Made by a program: the position numbers and the translations under genes. A stretch of DNA of 64,000 bases from Aspidapion aeneum (Eukaryota > Arthropoda > Insecta > Coleoptera > Brentidae), in assembly GCA_963576565.1 (NCBI GenBank), contig OY755042.1, positions 102,965,814-103,029,813 of the forward strand. Direction: 5' to 3'. The notes under the pieces are model-generated. The model made no database searches, was not told the origin of the DNA, and was given only the letters and a program-made list of their open reading frames with translations. Shown piece after piece: positions 9,074-24,521 of this stretch. Positions within the stretch are counted from its first letter, which is position 1; each line of letters starts with the position of its first letter.

Positions 9074-10459
9074 TTAGGAAATAGAGATCGTGATACTTCT
9101 AAGAAGTTAGTAAAATCACATTTTGTAGCTTGTACTTTAGTAATGACCTTAATGTCGATGCCTTAAAGCGAAGTCGTTTGTTCTTCCGCCAAATCTGGTG
9201 TAAAATTTTACTTGTTTTGCTGTTAATCACTTGGATGGGTTCACTTGCTGGAACCATTTATTTAAGGAATTAACACAAAAATTTGCAGTGGTCGGAAAGA
9301 AGCAGGAAAAGGCGGCATCTTCCTTCTTCCTTCCTTATAAAACCAGGCAAAAATATCAAATTTATATATTTTTGCTACTTACACATTTCTAATTGAATTT
9401 TTTCAAAACTTTTTCAAAAATATATTTTATTTTGTTTTACAATTTTTTATATTTAGTGGTTTGATATTTAAATAGAATTAAAATTGAAAAAAAAATTGTA
9501 GATTGTGTTTTACTTGAAAAAATACACGTTTCACACATTTTTATCTGTGGATTTGTTATGTCTTAGTTTCGCAAAATTTCTTAGCTAAATTTGTTGAACT
9601 GGCGCCGAGAGGTTAGGCTGTGAGAGAGATATAAGAGGGTGGGAAGAATGAGCTTTGACCACTGCGCACCTCTTTCATATGGAACGCAATCGAGGTCGGC
9701 CATTTTGAAGCTAACCTTACTTTTTTTGTTTTTATATTGTTACAAACAGTAACCAACATGTGTTGAGTTTTTTATGCTTTTATAGACTCTTTTTGCATTC
9801 CTACTTATAATAACCTGCAGCATTGCAAAGACAAATTTAAATGCAAAACTCACATTCTTTTATAGAAAGTGTTTCATTTAATTTGAGAAAAACTTTGGCC
9901 CAGGCGTTTGTTCATCGCAATGTTCAGATCTGTACTAAAATTAACAAGTAAAGTTTTGAACTTTCGCATCGCCTCATAGTTAAACTTTATAACAAAGTTT
10001 TGGTTTTTGAATCTTCATATTCCAAAATTCTGACGAGAATTATATGCACCTAAGCATGATTCCCCCTAATTCTGAAACTATGTGTGTTATATATCTGACT
10101 ACCTATTTGGGAAATATTTACCTATGATGTTAGCTTTAATGTGGTAATATTATATGTCAGTTGAAACAAAATGACCTTGGATGAGACTAATAAAACCAAG
10201 TTGTGTCATTTGCGCATCAATTAAAAAAGAATACCTGAAAAATACTAATTTGTCTTAAAAAACTTTAGAAAAAAAATTGAATCCAAGAAAAAGATAAACG
10301 AAGTCCAATAAAAATATTTAAATCCTTTTTTGTTTTTGATTGAACAGGCATACTTTTACTGTTTTGTTATTTCACATTATTAAATTTTTTAAACAGTTTT
10401 TCATGCAGTGGTGATGTTTAATCATTAAGGTAACCTACGCATAGTAATTTTTTTATATA
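9074..10459. other. Unannotated AT-rich interval
   Basis: No coding frame above about 60 codons, no inverted ends. A locally GC-richer patch around 9600-9710 (GGCGCCGAGAGG...) is shared with nothing else I could see in the window. Confidence 0.45.
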
Positions 10460-10531
10460 GCGCAATCACGGATCACCTAACAAACAGATAAATAAGCCGG
10501 CTGGCCGTCTTTGATCTCGGAGAATTCAACG

Positions 10532-10570
10532 ATGGCTGAGCATTGGGAATCAAACTCAGAGCCGGACTAA
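10532..10570 (+). pseudogene. Start-codon mini-ORF of the 10467 element
   Basis: ATG 65 bp inside the left end reads MAEHWESNSEPD and stops. An acidic N-terminal start at this position is typical of transposase genes, so this may be the surviving beginning of one. Not a functional gene. Confidence 0.25.
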
Positions 10571-11257
10571 AATAAATGTATCATAAAATATGAATGTTTC
10601 AGATTGTTGATGCGAAAAAATATTTTTACTGCCAGAAACAATAAAAACATTAAAATAGTTTTGTTCTGCTAAAAATGGGAGCTAAAATGAATTTTAGAGT
10701 CTCAGCCGCGTAAAAATATTATATCTTGTCCTCTGTAGGGGACTATGGAAATAATGTGATCTATTGAATGAGAGATATGGGAAGCACAAAAAGAGGTGTT
10801 CTTCGTTCAGAATACGTTAGCATGTTGTCGTTTCCAGCATACAGCCAAACACAAAAAGAAAAAAATTGATTGCTTTTTTTGTTGTATTGGTATAACATTT
10901 ATTAAGTTTCAAGAGGAGTAAAATTGTGAATGTTAAAAATAAGAAGTTTGACATTGCAGAGTAATTTCTTAATTTACTGGAATCAGATAATATTTATTAT
11001 TTTTTCGAAAAATTTAAAGTTTAAGGAGATACAGGGTGACCAAATAATCTTTACAATTAGCACAAAATTGCTTCACGGTAAATTAATATTTTAAAATTTA
11101 GTAAAATCCAATATTTAAAAAAAAAATAATTGTTTTATATGTATTCTTAAAAGTGTAAATAGTAGTTAAACCTATTACCCAAAAATCTGTTTTAAAAATG
11201 TTAATAAATTTAGTGCTAAAATGACTATTTTCTCTTTTTATTAAGGGCCCTTTAGAT

Positions 11258-12080
11258 GGGTAGGGGATAATTCGCCGCGGCCAATTCGCTGTAGTCCAAT
11301 TCGTCGCGGGGACAATTCACCGTGAGATTTTTTTGTTTTATGATGTTACCACTGGGAATTGTTTAAACAGTTGTATTAAGCTTGACCTCATATATATTTG
11401 TTTAATTATAACTTTGTTCAAACCTTCCAAACATTTTTTTTATTAGGAAAATAAATAAAATGGCGGATCCAAAATGGCGGATTTTTCCGTTTATGGACGG
11501 ATTTGTATCTAACTCGGACTGATGAGATTTTTAAGGTCGCTAATCATTATTTTTAACTTAAATTTAAAAAAATCAAAATGGCGATACAACATGGCGGATT
11601 TTTCCATTTTTGAACCGATATGCATCAAATTCAGAAGTTTGGGTGTTTCAGGTCGGTTCCCATATAGATTTTTTTTAGTTTAAGTTAAAAATAATAATCA
11701 GCGCCCTGAAACATCCTAAAGTTTCTAGTTTGATGCATATCGGTTCATAAATGGCAAAAACCGCCATTCTACATTCGTCATTTTATTTATTTTTTCCAAT
11801 TAAAAAATGCTGGTAACTATACATAGTTACCACCAAATAAATAGTTGGAAAGTTTGAAAACATTATTTTTATAAAAAAATATTATATGAAGTCAAGGTAA
11901 ATAAAACAATGGTAATATCATGAAACAAAAATCTCGCGGCGAATTGTTCCCGCGGAAAATTGTCCCCGCGGCAATTCGATTGGCGGCAAAATGTCCCCGC
12001 GGCAAAACGAGCCGCGGCCAATCAGCTAGCCGCGGCAAATCGACCGCGGTTAATCGGCTGCGGCGAATTGTCCCCTACCC
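11258..12080. mobile_element. Mutator-like foldback element (family G)
   Basis: Ends GGGTAGGGGATAATTCGCC and GGCGAATTGTCCCCTACCC are inverted and are built of degenerate 14-17 bp subrepeats (AATTCGCCGCGG type). Internally the two halves are also inverse, with ATGGCGGATTTTTCC-type words pointing inward from each side. Same family as 20726-21886, where a 9-bp target duplication is clear. Non-coding. Confidence 0.8.
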
Positions 12081-12456
12081 TTTTAATTTGTGAACGTCTG
12101 CTTAATTTAAGGATCAAAATACCAATTTACAAATTTCCTTTTTCTACAAACTGAGCTTATGCCGCTGTTTCATACAAAACACCAAAAACTTTCTAAACAA
12201 AGCATAGTTTATATCTTGTTTTTTAGGATCTAATGGCGGCGCATTTTTAAATTTGAGATAAATCTAACAAATCCTGCAAAAGTATAAAAAAAATTAAAAA
12301 ACTAAATCAAAGGGGTTGTCATCAAAGAACTCTTTGTAGTTAAATGATTTACAGATTCATCTCATAGGACATTTAATTATTGAACCCCTTGTATAGGATA
12401 TGGCAAAAGCTTTAAAAAAATCGAAAGATAAAATAATGTACAAGTTTGCCTTATAG

Positions 12457-12624
12457 GATCCTGCAGAAATCGAAAATTACTTCGATAAAGAGTATACCGT
12501 CGCGTGGATTTACAGTCTCTTACGACACAAACCGTTCCCATTGTTTAAAATCAAAAATAACATATATCAAATACAAAAACCACATCTACACACCACTAAT
12601 GCTCAACACGTACTAAAAGTTTAA
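12457..12624 (+). pseudogene. Coding remnant near the right end of the 10467 element
   Basis: Reads DPAEIENYFDKEYTVAWIYS, LLRHKPFPLFKIKN, NIYQIQKPHLHTT, NAQHVLKV, stop: 55 codons preceded by a stop. Composition is protein-like and its place just inside the right end fits a transposase C-terminus. I do not recognise the family. Confidence 0.3.
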
Positions 12625-12753
12625 AAAATATTGAAATACAGAATGCGCCTCTGGAGTGGTTGACCCCAACATGGCAAGCTGCGTGAAAGATGCGCGTAGC
12701 ACCCCCCACCACCTGAGTTCCCTATCTGTTTGTTAGGTGATCCGTGGCGCAAT

Positions 12754-13198
12754 TTCAAAAGATAGTTCAAAAATAAAATATTAAAAAAATTAAACTAGAG
12801 ATATGTTTCTTATATGGTTGTCAAATAATTACGAAAATACTGACCATGGTTTCTGCTAAGGGACACTTGAAAAAACGTTTGTCTTTTTCTGCCTATTAGT
12901 ACGTGAATTTTGTTAAAAATGTCGTTAAAATATTTTACTTCGGGTTATCAGTTTGAAATCGATCAGAGTTACTGGACAAATAAATACAAAAACAAACTTT
13001 ACAACAAAATCGTTGCTTTAGGTCAAGAAATAAATAAAAACCACGTTTTTGTTTGTTTTTCTATTTTAATCGTCTTAATCAGCGAGAAGAATACTCTTAG
13101 TTTTCTAATTTAACCAATCTAGTGAATCCAACAACAAAAACGTTAGCAATGGTGCAGACTTAATGAAACACCCTGTATAAAGAAGTCATATTTATTTT
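12754..13198. repeat. Repeat shared with 17580-17660, ending in CACCCTGTA
   Basis: 13010-13095 (TTAGGTCAAGAAATAAATAAA ... AGAAGAATAC) resembles 17590-17660. The segment 13142-13178 (GCAATGGTGCAGACTTAATG, AAACACCCTGTA) recurs at 17001-17034 and 17136-17169. Probably decayed mariner-type ends. Confidence 0.45.
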
Positions 13199-16908
<3,710 letters not shown>

Positions 16909-17250
16909 TAGGGGTAATAATAGTAAAAAGCAATAGGTTTAGCTAAAAAAGTTTAATTTTTTAATAATAATATGTTTTTTTTTTGCTTAACTCATAAGTA
17001 AGCAACGGTGCAGATCTAATGAAATACTCTGTAAAAATAATTCATATTTATTTTTACTTAATAACAAACAGAAATGGGTTTAGGTAATAAAGTTTATTTT
17101 TTTTTAAATAATATGTTTCCTTTATTAAAATCATTAGGAATGGTGCAAACTTAAAGAAACACCCTGTATAAAAAAATATTTTTATTTTATCCAATAATGA
17201 AACATAATAGAAACAAAGTTTATTTTTTAAGAATAATCAATATGTTTCTC
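16909..17250 (+). repeat. 133-bp tandem repeat, about 2.5 units
   Basis: Units share AATGGTGCARAYTTAAWGAAA, the ACCCTGTA/ACTCTGTA end, an ATATTTATTTT stretch, and AAAGTTTATTTTTTAA with AATATGTTTC. Spacing between CCCTGTA-type ends is about 134 bp (17030, 17165). Related single end at 13142-13178. Confidence 0.6.
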
Positions 17251-17478
17251 TCTATGTAAAGATTGCAATACTATATTTCTAAAAAATACTTAATATAAAA
17301 TAATAAAGCTGTTTCTAATTTAATAAAAATATATTTGTGACATTGTTTTAATTAAATCCCCCTAAATCATAAAAAGGACACAATGTTTCTAATCTCAAAA
17401 AATGAATAAATATTTATCTAACTAGTTTTAGCTCATTTTTTGGCCAAAAATTTTTGTTTTGTTCACGGACAAAAAAAT

Positions 17479-17577
17479 CAGTGGAACCTCTATAACTCGA
17501 ACCTGAAGGGACAACCAAAACAGTTCGAGTTATGGAGAGTTCGAGTTATAGGGGTTCGAGTTAGAGAGGTTCGACTG
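17479..17577. mobile_element. 99-bp pogo-type MITE
   Basis: CAGTGGAACCTCTATAACTC at the left mirrors GAGTTAGAGAGGTTCGACTG at the right, followed by TA. Interior is more GTTCGAGTTAT repeats. Essentially two pogo/Tigger ends back to back. Confidence 0.8.
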
Positions 17578-17659
17578 TATTTAAGACGAAATCATTAATT
17601 TAGGTCAAGAATAAAAAAATATCACGTTTTTAACGTTCTTTTCAAATTTTTGTCGAAAA

Positions 17660-18640
17660 GAATACATTTTCAACTGATGACTTGAGAAGAAGGGGGACTG
17701 GGAAAGTAAAGAAAAATATTAAAAATAATAGAAAGCTAAGTATACAAAAATAAAACTAAGTTATTACTTTTTTCTAAATGTTCAATTCTGTACGAGGCTT
17801 TCAACTATTCGCGAACATGCACATATATCAGTTTTCCTTCAGCTACCAAACATTACTCTTGATTTTTTCAACAAAAAAAACACGTCATAAAAATATTTAT
17901 TCGTTTTTCTGTTTTTATAATCTCTCGAACAAGGAACTATAAATAATTTTAAAAAAACCTTTTGTTTTACATTAAATTGACGTGTATGAAAGAAAAAATA
18001 TTTCGTTGTTTTTCTTCTTTCATAAGTTTTGAAATGAGGTACTACAAATGGGATCATCCATTGATGTTGGTTTCTTAACATTATTAATAAATATATTTTT
18101 GGTTATGATTTTACATGAAATTTTAGATAGAATTTTCTACATGTTTACTACTTACTATACTTAATATGAACACAAATTTGTGCTAGAAAAAAAATATTTT
18201 TACGATTTTGTGCTTAGATATGAACTCTTTCCTGACTTCAAAATCATATTCATATAAATAATAGCTGATCCTCTTTTCAAAATTTTTTCTAGTTCAACAG
18301 ATAAGTTGTAAAACTGAACGAGTTTGTTTACACAATATTTTAACATTTAACTAAAGAGATAACCAAAATACTTTTTTGTATTTTAAACACTTTTTCCTCT
18401 GCGTTAAAGAAGTTAGAAATGCAATTCAAAATAAAATCAATTAGAATTTAAATAATTCCAAATGCAAAATTATTAAAATACTAAAAACATTTTTATACGA
18501 CTGAACTAGAGAATAAAGGTGTACGTACAAATAAAACCATTCCAAAAATCTGTACCAACCAATATTTCTTCCCTAATCAAGGAAATTAATTGTTCTTGTT
18601 ATAATAGAACCATATACTAAAATAAAAATGCGTAAATAAA
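17660..18640. other. AT-rich interval, nothing recognised
   Basis: Minus-strand open frame 17839-18081 has no recognisable motif. No inverted ends or copies elsewhere in the window. Confidence 0.5.
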
Positions 18641-18649
18641 GATGAATTT

Positions 18650-20098
18650 TCCGTGTGCAAAGGCAACTTTGCACACGGCGTGTGCATATACGCTAAAATG
18701 CTAAAATATGGATCAGAGAAACTACTCGAAAATCTCACATATATTATCAATCAATGCATAAACGGACATCCAGTACCTGATGATTGGAAAATAGCATTCA
18801 TATCCTCAGTACATAAAAAGGGAAACAAGCTGGATTGTAACAACTACAGAGAAATTTCAGTAACCAGTACTCTAAGTAGATTGTACGGTAGAATTCTTAG
18901 AGACCTCATAGAGAATGATTTTCATGACCAAGAAGAAGAGCAAAGTTAGTTTCGTGCAGGCAGATCTTGTAGTGATAATGTTTTTTGTCTTAAAGAAGTA
19001 ATTGAGAAAAGGAGTGTCAGAAATATAGACTCATGTTACCTTTGTGGACCTCCAAAAAGCATATGATACCGTTCCAGTAGAAAAATTACGGGCAGTGTTA
19101 GAACAAACAAATATCAATCACACATATATAAAAGCGATAAAAAAACTATACAAAGGGTCAAAGTCTAAAATTAAAATTGGAAATCGACTTTCAAAAGAAT
19201 TCCTGGTAACGAAAGGCTTAAGACAGGGATGTTGTATCTCTCCAACTCTTTGTCAAATATATATCGCAGTAGCTCTAAAAAACTGGAAACGTAAAGTACA
19301 CGGCATGGGAATATAACTTAACGACCGATTTACCATATACACACTACAGTTTGCTGGCGACCAAGTAATTGTAGCTAATGATAAACAAGACATGGAGTAT
19401 ATGATGAGAAAGTTAACGGAAGAATACCAAATACCAAAAGTGGGGTCTAACAGTGAACGTGGACAAGACACAGTACTTTTGGAAACGAATCAGTGAGAAC
19501 TTAACAATGGACAAATAATATCTCCATGCAATGAATATGTATACTTGAGTGTCACATTTGATAAGAAAGGAACAGACTGTAAAGAACTGGAAAAATAATA
19601 GTAAAAGCAAAAAAGGTTATTGGATGTCTTAACAGTATTTTATGGAACAGAGAGATAAAAAAGAATGTAAAATTTAAAATATATGAAACAATAGTGAACA
19701 GCACGCTGTTGTATAGAATAGAGACTAGAAATTCAAAAAAAAATGGAAAGTGTCGAAATGTATACAATAAGAAGATCAATGAGAATATCTAGAACAAGTC
19801 ATATAAGAAATGAGATCATAAAAGAAGGAATGGGAATCGATGGAAGCATAACGGATCACTAAAAGACAACTGATATGGTACGGTCATGTACAACGGATGA
19901 ACGACAAAAGATTACTAAAGCAGGTCCTAGAATGAAAACCAATAGGGCACAGAAAAAGAGGGCCTCCAAAGATCAATGAGTCAAAAAAAACTGACAGAAG
20001 ATGATTGGCAGGATCGAAGGAGGTGGAGAATAGGCGTAGTACAACGTAGATAAACGTTCTAAACCAACATAGTAGTAGTAGTAGTAGGATTTCTAGGA
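18650..20098 (+). mobile_element. LINE family A, 3' two-thirds of ORF2
   Basis: Non-LTR reverse transcriptase remnant, 5' truncated. Order of blocks: PDDWKIAFISSVHKKG and CNNYREIS (RT1-2), FRAGRSCSDN after a stop, FVDLQKAYDTVP (motif A), GLRQGCCISPTL (motif B), LQFAGDQVIVAND (motif C, normally FADD), SVTFDKK, KKVIGCLNSILW, then a decayed tail. Several stops and frameshifts. The element ends in (TAG)5 near 20080-20096, a short tandem tail typical of RTE-like LINEs. The sister copy at 3190-3845 keeps a better C-terminal reading frame. Confidence 0.85.
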
Positions 20099-20527
20099 AG
20101 TTTTTAAGTTAGGAAAGAGTATTAAAAAAGTGCAATTAGCTTTTGGAACCATTTTCATGTAACCTTACATTCAAACACACCGTGGGGATAGTGCAAGTAA
20201 TCTAATACCTTCGCTTTCTCTTTGATAAAATCCCTTGTCAGTACAAGTTGTTGGTATTTAAGGAAAATGTATGTAAACCAGGATATTTTATCATCCAACC
20301 CTAGAGCAAACACGTCCGTGTCGCGTCGCGTCGGTCGTCCCTTAAGTTTGGCTAATGGATGCGGTGTGTTTCGTAGCAATTAGATTTTGTAATGACGTCA
20401 TGTGTCGTGTCAACAATAGTTTGCTTTCCCTTGTATGTATTGGATAATGGTGGACATTTGCCGAACATTACAAAACAATATTCTAGTCGCTTAGACTGCA
20501 AAAAAATTTTGCCCTTTTTCCATAATG
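20099..20527. other. Spacer, nothing recognised
   Basis: Minus-strand short frames only; contains a GC-richer CGTCCGTGTCGCGTCGCGTC patch at 20310-20330. Confidence 0.45.
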
Positions 20528-22301
20528 CAGTCGAACTTCGATAACTCCATGTGTCACATAAAAATTTCGACTTATCGAGACTTGGACTTATCAAATAATA
20601 AACAAAAATTTTTGCGGCGTTTTCGTTTTGTGACTCAAAACTTACGTGCTTTTTTCAGGAAAAATTGGTATAGTTGCAATAATTTTGATACAACCAAGAC
20701 TACATTAAAAACGTTTACCTCTAATGGGGATGGGACAATTCGTCGCGGCCGATTCGCCGCGGGACAATTCGCCGCCGGCCAATTCGTCGCGGGGACAATT
20801 CGCCGCGAGATTTTTTTTTAATGATATTACCATTGGCAATTGTTTAAACAGTTTTCTTTAGCTTGATTTATATAATATATTTGTTTATTTGTTTGATCAT
20901 AACTTTTTTAAACTTTGTCAACTAGTTATTTGGTGGTTAGTTTAATACAATTCAACATTTTTTTTATTAGAAAAATAAATAGAATGGCGGATTTTCCTAT
21001 TTATGAACCGATTATCCTCAAACTTGAAACATCGCGGCGCTTAAGGTAACTTAATATAATTTTTGACTTAAATTTAAAAAAATGAAAATGGTGGATCAAA
21101 AATGGCGGATTTTCCCATTTATAAACCGATTTGCATCAAACTCGGAACTTTGAGATCTTTCAGCTCGCTGATTATTATTTTTAACTAAAATTTACAAAAA
21201 ATCAAAATGGCAGTTCCACAATGGCGCACTTTCTTGTTTATAAACCGATTTGCCTCAAAATTGGGGGGGGGGCTGATTTCTCTGGGGGAGGGGGCGAAGC
21301 CTCATGATGGCGAATTTTATACTCTTTAATCTTCTTATTCATGAAATATGTGAAAAACAATCTTAGGCTTGGGAGGGGCCTAGGCTCCGAGGAATCCGCC
21401 ATTTTCAGGTTTTAATCAGGTTTAATTTAGAGCAAAAATTGTATTGCTTCAAGTTTGAGGCAAATCGGTTTATAAATAAGAAAGTGCGCCATTGTGAAAC
21501 CGCCATTTTGATTTTTTAAAATTAAGTTAAAAATAATAATCAGCGACCTGAAAGATCTTAAAGTTCCGAGTTTGATGCAAATCGGTTCATAAATGGGAAA
21601 ATCCGTCATTTTGGATCCGCCATTTTATTTATTTTTCTAATAGAAAAAAATTGTTGAATTGTATACTAACTAACCCCAAATACCTAGTTGGAAAAGTTTT
21701 AAAAAATTTATGTTCAAACAAATAAACAAATATATTATATGAAGTCAAGCTAAATAAAACTGTTTAAACAATTGCCAATGGTAACATCATAAAATAAAAA
21801 ATCTCGCGGCGAATTGTCCCCGCGGCGAATCGGCCGGCGGCAAATCGGCTGCGGCGAATCGGCTGCGGCGAATTGTCCCCTAACCCACCTCTAATACATG
21901 TGAAGACCTAATTTTTGTTCTTATTTTTGTTTTTATTATGTATGAATGTACATATTATTCTACCGAAAAGAAGTCGTTTTTTGTGACATAGTAACGTACA
22001 CACAAGCCCTAAACGTATAGCAAATCGAATACAAGTTACACTGAATTGCGTCTTTTAAACATTGCGCAAGCAAACAAGTTAGAACGATTCGTAATTAGGA
22101 AATTTCCCCAGAAAATTCGACTTATCGAAGTTGGCGGGCGCCACATATAATGTTCGAGTTATCAAGATATTCGACTAATCAAAGTTTGAGTTATTAAGAC
22201 CAAATTACATATATTTCTTACCCTTGACGCTATTGTCAACAGTTTGGTTCGACTTATCAAAGATTTTGAGTTATCGAGTTCGAGTTATCGAAGTTTCACT
22301 G
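20528..22301. mobile_element. pogo-type MITE interrupted by a foldback
   Basis: Left end CAGTCGAACTTCGATAACTC and right end TTATCGAAGTTTCACTG with GAGTTCGAGTTATCG inside it. Subterminal GACTTATC words appear on both sides. 20726-21886 is a later insertion. A minus-strand relative lies at 60205-60541 (shared CTTACCCTTGACGCTATTG and ATTCGATTTGCTAT words, inverse orientation). Confidence 0.75.
20726..21886. mobile_element. Mutator-like foldback element with 9-bp TSD
   Basis: ACCTCTAAT lies on both sides (20717-20725, 21887-21895). Ends GGGATGGGACAATTCG and CGAATTGTCCCCTAACCC are inverted. Both terminal blocks consist of CGGCCAATTCGCCG-type subrepeats. The inner halves form a palindrome of ATGGCGGATTTTCC and AACCGATTTGCATCAAA words. 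A G-rich hAT-like fragment (about 21265-21400) sits in the centre. Long repetitive TIRs with a 9-bp duplication suit Mutator-like elements. Confidence 0.85.
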
Positions 22302-22632
22302 AATATCATGTAATTTTTTACATAACATAATAATATACTGTAAATGTGTTTTATTCAGTACTGTAGATGTATTTGTCCATTTTTACATTGGGTTTTTACA
22401 CAACTGGATTTGGACAAAAGCAATTTTCTTGTAAATTTTAATTTTTTATAAAAAATTTACAAAATTTATCAAGTAATTTTACTAATCCTCTAATGTCATG
22501 GTACGTGTAATTTTTTATGGCCCTGTAAAATTACAGTAAAAAACGTTGGTTACAAAGTTGTCAACATTTATATTTTACAAAACACTTTTTTCAGTGTAGA
22601 GGGGAAAGGTACTATTCGGCGCGGACGACACG
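22302..22632. other. AT-rich spacer
   Basis: Nothing recognised; poly-T and poly-A rich with no copies seen. Confidence 0.5.
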
Positions 22633-22818
22633 CAAGCGCATATTTGAGGGGGGCAACTTGGTAATTAACCCCCTAGAAAAAAATATATGCACTTTTAGTT
22701 AATAAATAAAAGGCTAACCGGATAATTCTCCCCACCTAGACAAAAAATAAATACCCAAAAAAGTTTTTCTTCGACCATTACCCCCCGCACCCTAGATTTT
22801 GGCCCAGATCCGCGCTTG
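22633..22818. mobile_element. MITE family E (CAAGCGC ends)
   Basis: Ends CAAGCGCATATTTGAGGGGG and CCCTAGATTTTGGCCCAGATC plus CGCGCTTG are inverted. Core CCCCCTAGAAAAAAATAT is shared with copies at 35095-35274 and 50781-50955. Superfamily undetermined. Confidence 0.7.
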
Positions 22819-22824
22819 TTCAGA

Positions 22825-23010
22825 AAGGCAACGAGTTGCAGTATCGTGGGGTCATACAGATACGAAAAAAACTTGGATTGATTGGAAAATCCATAAGACC
22901 AAAATGGTAAAACTCTAAAAATTCATAGTTTTCAAACTATACCTACAGTTTATCAAGAAAAGTACCGAGTTGCAGTATGGTGGGTTCTTACAGATACGAA
23001 AAAACCAGAG
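22825..23010 (-). repeat. 170-bp satellite, about one unit
   Basis: The reverse complement matches the 47062-47990 array: CATACTGCAACTCGGTACTT, TTGATAAACT, TTACCATTTTGGTCTTATGG in order. An isolated copy far from the array. Confidence 0.7.
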
Positions 23011-23034
23011 TTTGAGATGGCTTTCTTCTGTTAT

Positions 23035-23166
23035 TAAGGCAATATCGGAAATAGTTAATAGGTCGTCAACTGTACTGAAACCTTTCCTGAAGCCTGCTTG
23101 TTCTTTTGATTGATATCCGTCAAATTTTATTGTTAGTCTAACTGTTACTATTTTTGTAAAAAGCTT
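23035..23166 (-). mobile_element. RTE-type reverse transcriptase fragment
   Basis: Minus-strand translation LFTKIVTVRLTIKFDGYQSK, EQAGFRKGFSTVDDLLT: the RT block before motif A, better preserved than the homologous piece at 1-172. Confidence 0.75.
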
Positions 23167-23267
23167 TGAAACAACTATAATTTGTTTAATATAGCTTGAT
23201 TTTTTATAATTCTTGTTACTTTTTTAACTTATTAGGACAGATGTCCCAGCAAATAGGGACTTATTGG

Positions 23268-23533
23268 AATAAAACCTGACCTTATTTTAAAACCGGCAGT
23301 ATTGTGACAGATTTACATATAAAAAGCAGCTGCTTTCTTTCCAAATTCGGCCTTTGTGTATTTAAGAACCGGATTTATTAGTGTCTGTTTTTATTAAATG
23401 AAAGTTAGCGACTTTATTTTTAAATTTGATTTTGATATGTCAATTTTGAGAGGTCAGCTGTTAGCTTTCTTTGTAAATCTGTCAGAATAAAGCAGATTCT
23501 AAAATATAGTCAGGTTTTATTTCAATAAGACCC
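23268..23533. mobile_element. MITE family F
   Basis: GGGACTTATTGGAATAAAAC at the left is mirrored by the right end ATTTCAATAAGACCC, with TA-containing flanks. CAGTATTGTGACAG and its inverse CTGTCAGAATA lie further in. Same family as 26219-27181 and 38532-38777. Confidence 0.7.
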
Positions 23534-23774
23534 TAATAAATTAGTTAAAGCACAGTGCGACAGACAGTTTGTAAAAGTTAACGATGTTTAATGACTTACT
23601 TAGCACTTATTCGGTCGTATTGTTTAAAACTTTACATGGCAAACTTTAATCGAATCATTACTTAAGGCTAAAAGCGTATAAAGTGCGTGCAAGTAAACTT
23701 TCGCCTTAATTGACGATATAATGGTTACTCAGGTATTTACAGTAACTTAAGTTAAACTTTAATGTCGTGCTTAC

Positions 23775-24521
23775 ATTATGTTTACAATATTCAAAATGCT
23801 GGAAGAGCTGGATAAAGCAGCTAAAAATATAGGCTGGGGATGAACTGCACTACAACATAAAATCGTTACAAAGACAGATGAAGATATCACGATCAGAATA
23901 AACCAAGAGAAAACAGAACAAGTAGAGGATTATAAATACCTGTGACAAATTATATAGAAAAAAAAGAAAACCAAACAGCTGAAATCAAAAGACGAATAAG
24001 ATTGGCCTGGGCAGCATTCGGTAAATTAAGCTACATTTAAAAAAATAAAAAATATCCTCAGTACCTTAAAACGAAAGTGTAATACCAATGTATCCTTCCT
24101 GTACTTACCTATGGATCCCAGACGTGGACACTTACAAAATCAAACATGGATAAGGTAACAAAAGCCCGAAGGTCAATGGAAAGACAAATGTTACATATAA
24201 AGCTAACAGATAAAAAAAGGAATGAATGGATAAGAAATAAATGAAAAGTAAGGGATGTCAGAGGGGAAGAAGCAAAATTAAAATGGAAAATTTCCAGTTA
24301 TTATACCAGACAAAAAGATGATCGATGAAAGAAATGTATTGACCTTGGGAAAATAAAAGAAGTAGAGGAAGACCCCAAATGAGATGAGCGGGCGATTTGA
24401 ACAAAGATGCGGGAGCTGGATGGACGAACACGGCGACAGACAGAGAAGAGTGGAAAATATTGAGGGAGGCCTATGTCCAAAGATGGATCGAAGAAAGCTA
24501 AATAGATAGATAGATAGATAT
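23775..24521 (+). mobile_element. RTE-type LINE 3' end with (GATA)n tail
   Basis: Broken frames read AEIKRRIRLAWAAFGKLSYI, QYLKTKVYNQCILPVLTYGS, QTWTLTKSNMDKV, ARRSMERQMLHIKLTDKKRN: the classic post-RT region of RTE/BovB-type ORFs. The element finishes with GATAGATAGATAGATA at 24500-24521, a tandem tail expected for RTE target-primed insertion. Multiple stops. Confidence 0.85.

Larger units (their letters stand above)
10467..12746. mobile_element. Unclassified DNA transposon, perfect 24-bp TIRs
   Basis: The first 24 bases (CACGGATCACCTAACAAACA and four more) are exactly inverted at 12723-12746. GCGCAAT is duplicated on both sides (10460-10466, 12747-12753); an eighth base does not match. The 2.28-kb interior holds a start-like ATG at 10532, a 55-codon coding-like remnant at 12457-12624, and an inserted foldback element (11258-12080). 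A 7-8 bp duplication with CA ends would suit hAT or P-like groups, but no diagnostic transposase motif was seen. Confidence 0.75.
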
